Source: Deltaproteobacteria bacterium
GTDB taxonomy: Bacteria > SAR324 > NAC60-12
Reading direction: 5' to 3'
Length of the DNA: 5,119 nucleotides
Assembly: GCA_003541985.1 (NCBI GenBank)
Contig: DPLM01000280.1
Coordinates: forward strand, 1-5,119
Shown here: piece by piece, positions 4,792 to 5,119 of the stretch
Layout of the letters: the number at the start of each line of letters is the position of its first letter
Numbering within the stretch: position 1 is the first letter of the stretch
The notes under the pieces: generated by a model
What the model saw: only the letters and a program-made list of their open reading frames with translations
Told to the model about the DNA's origin: nothing
Database searches by the model: none
Position numbers and translations under genes: made by a program

Positions 4792-5119
4792 ATGAAGAAT
4801 CAAAGTGTGGCAATATTGCTGATAGTATCTTTATGCTGGTTGGTATTATCAGGGTGCTATCCACTAACAGGTCCTATCGCTGATTTGCAAGGAAAGTGGA
4901 TAACAAGTTGCTACTTCAATGGAGATAATTATGCCCGAGAATCATTTGAAGTTTCTGGCACAGACATAATTTCACAATCAACGTATTATTCGGACTCAGA
5001 TTCCTCTTGCTCATCAGCTTTGTTCAAAATGGACACTAGCAATTCAAGTGCAAGTGTTGGCGAAAAGGTTGTATTTGCTGACAGTACGGAGGGCTATAAA
5101 ATATCTTACAGAGTGCAAA
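4792..5119 (+). CDS. secreted lipoprotein, beta-rich, N-terminal part (cut by window end)
   Basis: The first 109 residues are present. The start ATG 4792 has a weak TTAGG five bases upstream. Residues 1-21 are a lipoprotein signal peptide: a short basic start (MKNQ), a hydrophobic core, and the lipobox L19-S20-G21-C22. Tyr follows the Cys rather than Asp, which in Gram-negative bacteria suggests sorting to the outer membrane. The mature part begins with LQGKWITSCYFNG (32-44) and continues with FEVSGTDIISQSTYYSDSDSSC (52-73, read in two parts). G-x-W-x-S-C at the start, a repeated-strand pattern and a later DSSC recall small lipocalin-like or beta-barrel secreted proteins. Cys40 and Cys73 could form a disulphide. 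The gene is more A/T-rich than those on the left and has its own AT-rich upstream region. Function is unknown. Confidence 0.75.
   Translation, partial: MKNQSVAILLIVSLCWLVLSGCYPLTGPIADLQGKWITSCYFNGDNYARESFEVSGTDIISQSTYYSDSDSSCSSALFKMDTSNSSASVGEKVVFADSTEGYKISYRVQ

Overview
The window looks like an accessory or mobile-element segment of a Gram-negative bacterium. GC is moderate, visibly lower after about position 4520. The Gram-negative reading rests mainly on the outer-membrane-type lipoprotein signal at the right end. The organism cannot be named from the sequence. There are no RNA genes of the usual classes, no CRISPR array and no complete insertion sequence.

Left half (1-2297), all on the minus strand and read from right to left. 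It starts with a 63-residue ribbon-helix-helix (CopG-like) protein (2297-2106). A 347-bp spacer packed with inverted repeats follows. Next come a short primase-type zinc-finger protein (1758-1327), an unrecognised 286-residue protein (1254-394), and an ERCC4/XPF-type nuclease (288 to beyond base 1). The nuclease carries an in-frame TAA exactly between two conserved motifs. Primase and structure-specific nuclease together suggest a replication and recombination block of a phage, plasmid or integrative element. The primase stops before any Toprim domain and the nuclease is interrupted, so the block may be decaying.

The RHH-to-primase spacer holds a plus-strand promoter-like sequence, a 9-bp hairpin and a convincing intrinsic terminator. 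Together they would make an antisense RNA of about 78 nt against the primase leader. A small RHH repressor, an antisense RNA and a replication gene in that order parallel the copG-RNAII-repB control module of pMV158-type plasmids, here attached to a primase-like gene. This is the most interesting hypothesis in the window.

Middle (2298-3904). A near-perfect 20-bp inverted repeat (2637-2656 / 2711-2730) and a doubtful small minus-strand ORF precede a plus-strand gene for an unrecognised 180-residue, coiled-coil, strongly basic protein (2890-3432). The next 472 bp have no gene. They contain a G8 run and a 39-nt nested hairpin with direct repeats 21 bp apart, just upstream of the next gene.

Right part (3905-5119), plus strand. 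A 204-residue SGNH/GDSL-type hydrolase lacks the usual DxxH block. An AT-rich spacer follows, then the first 109 residues of a lipoprotein with a clear lipobox, running off the window end. These two genes have no visible functional link to the left-hand replication block.
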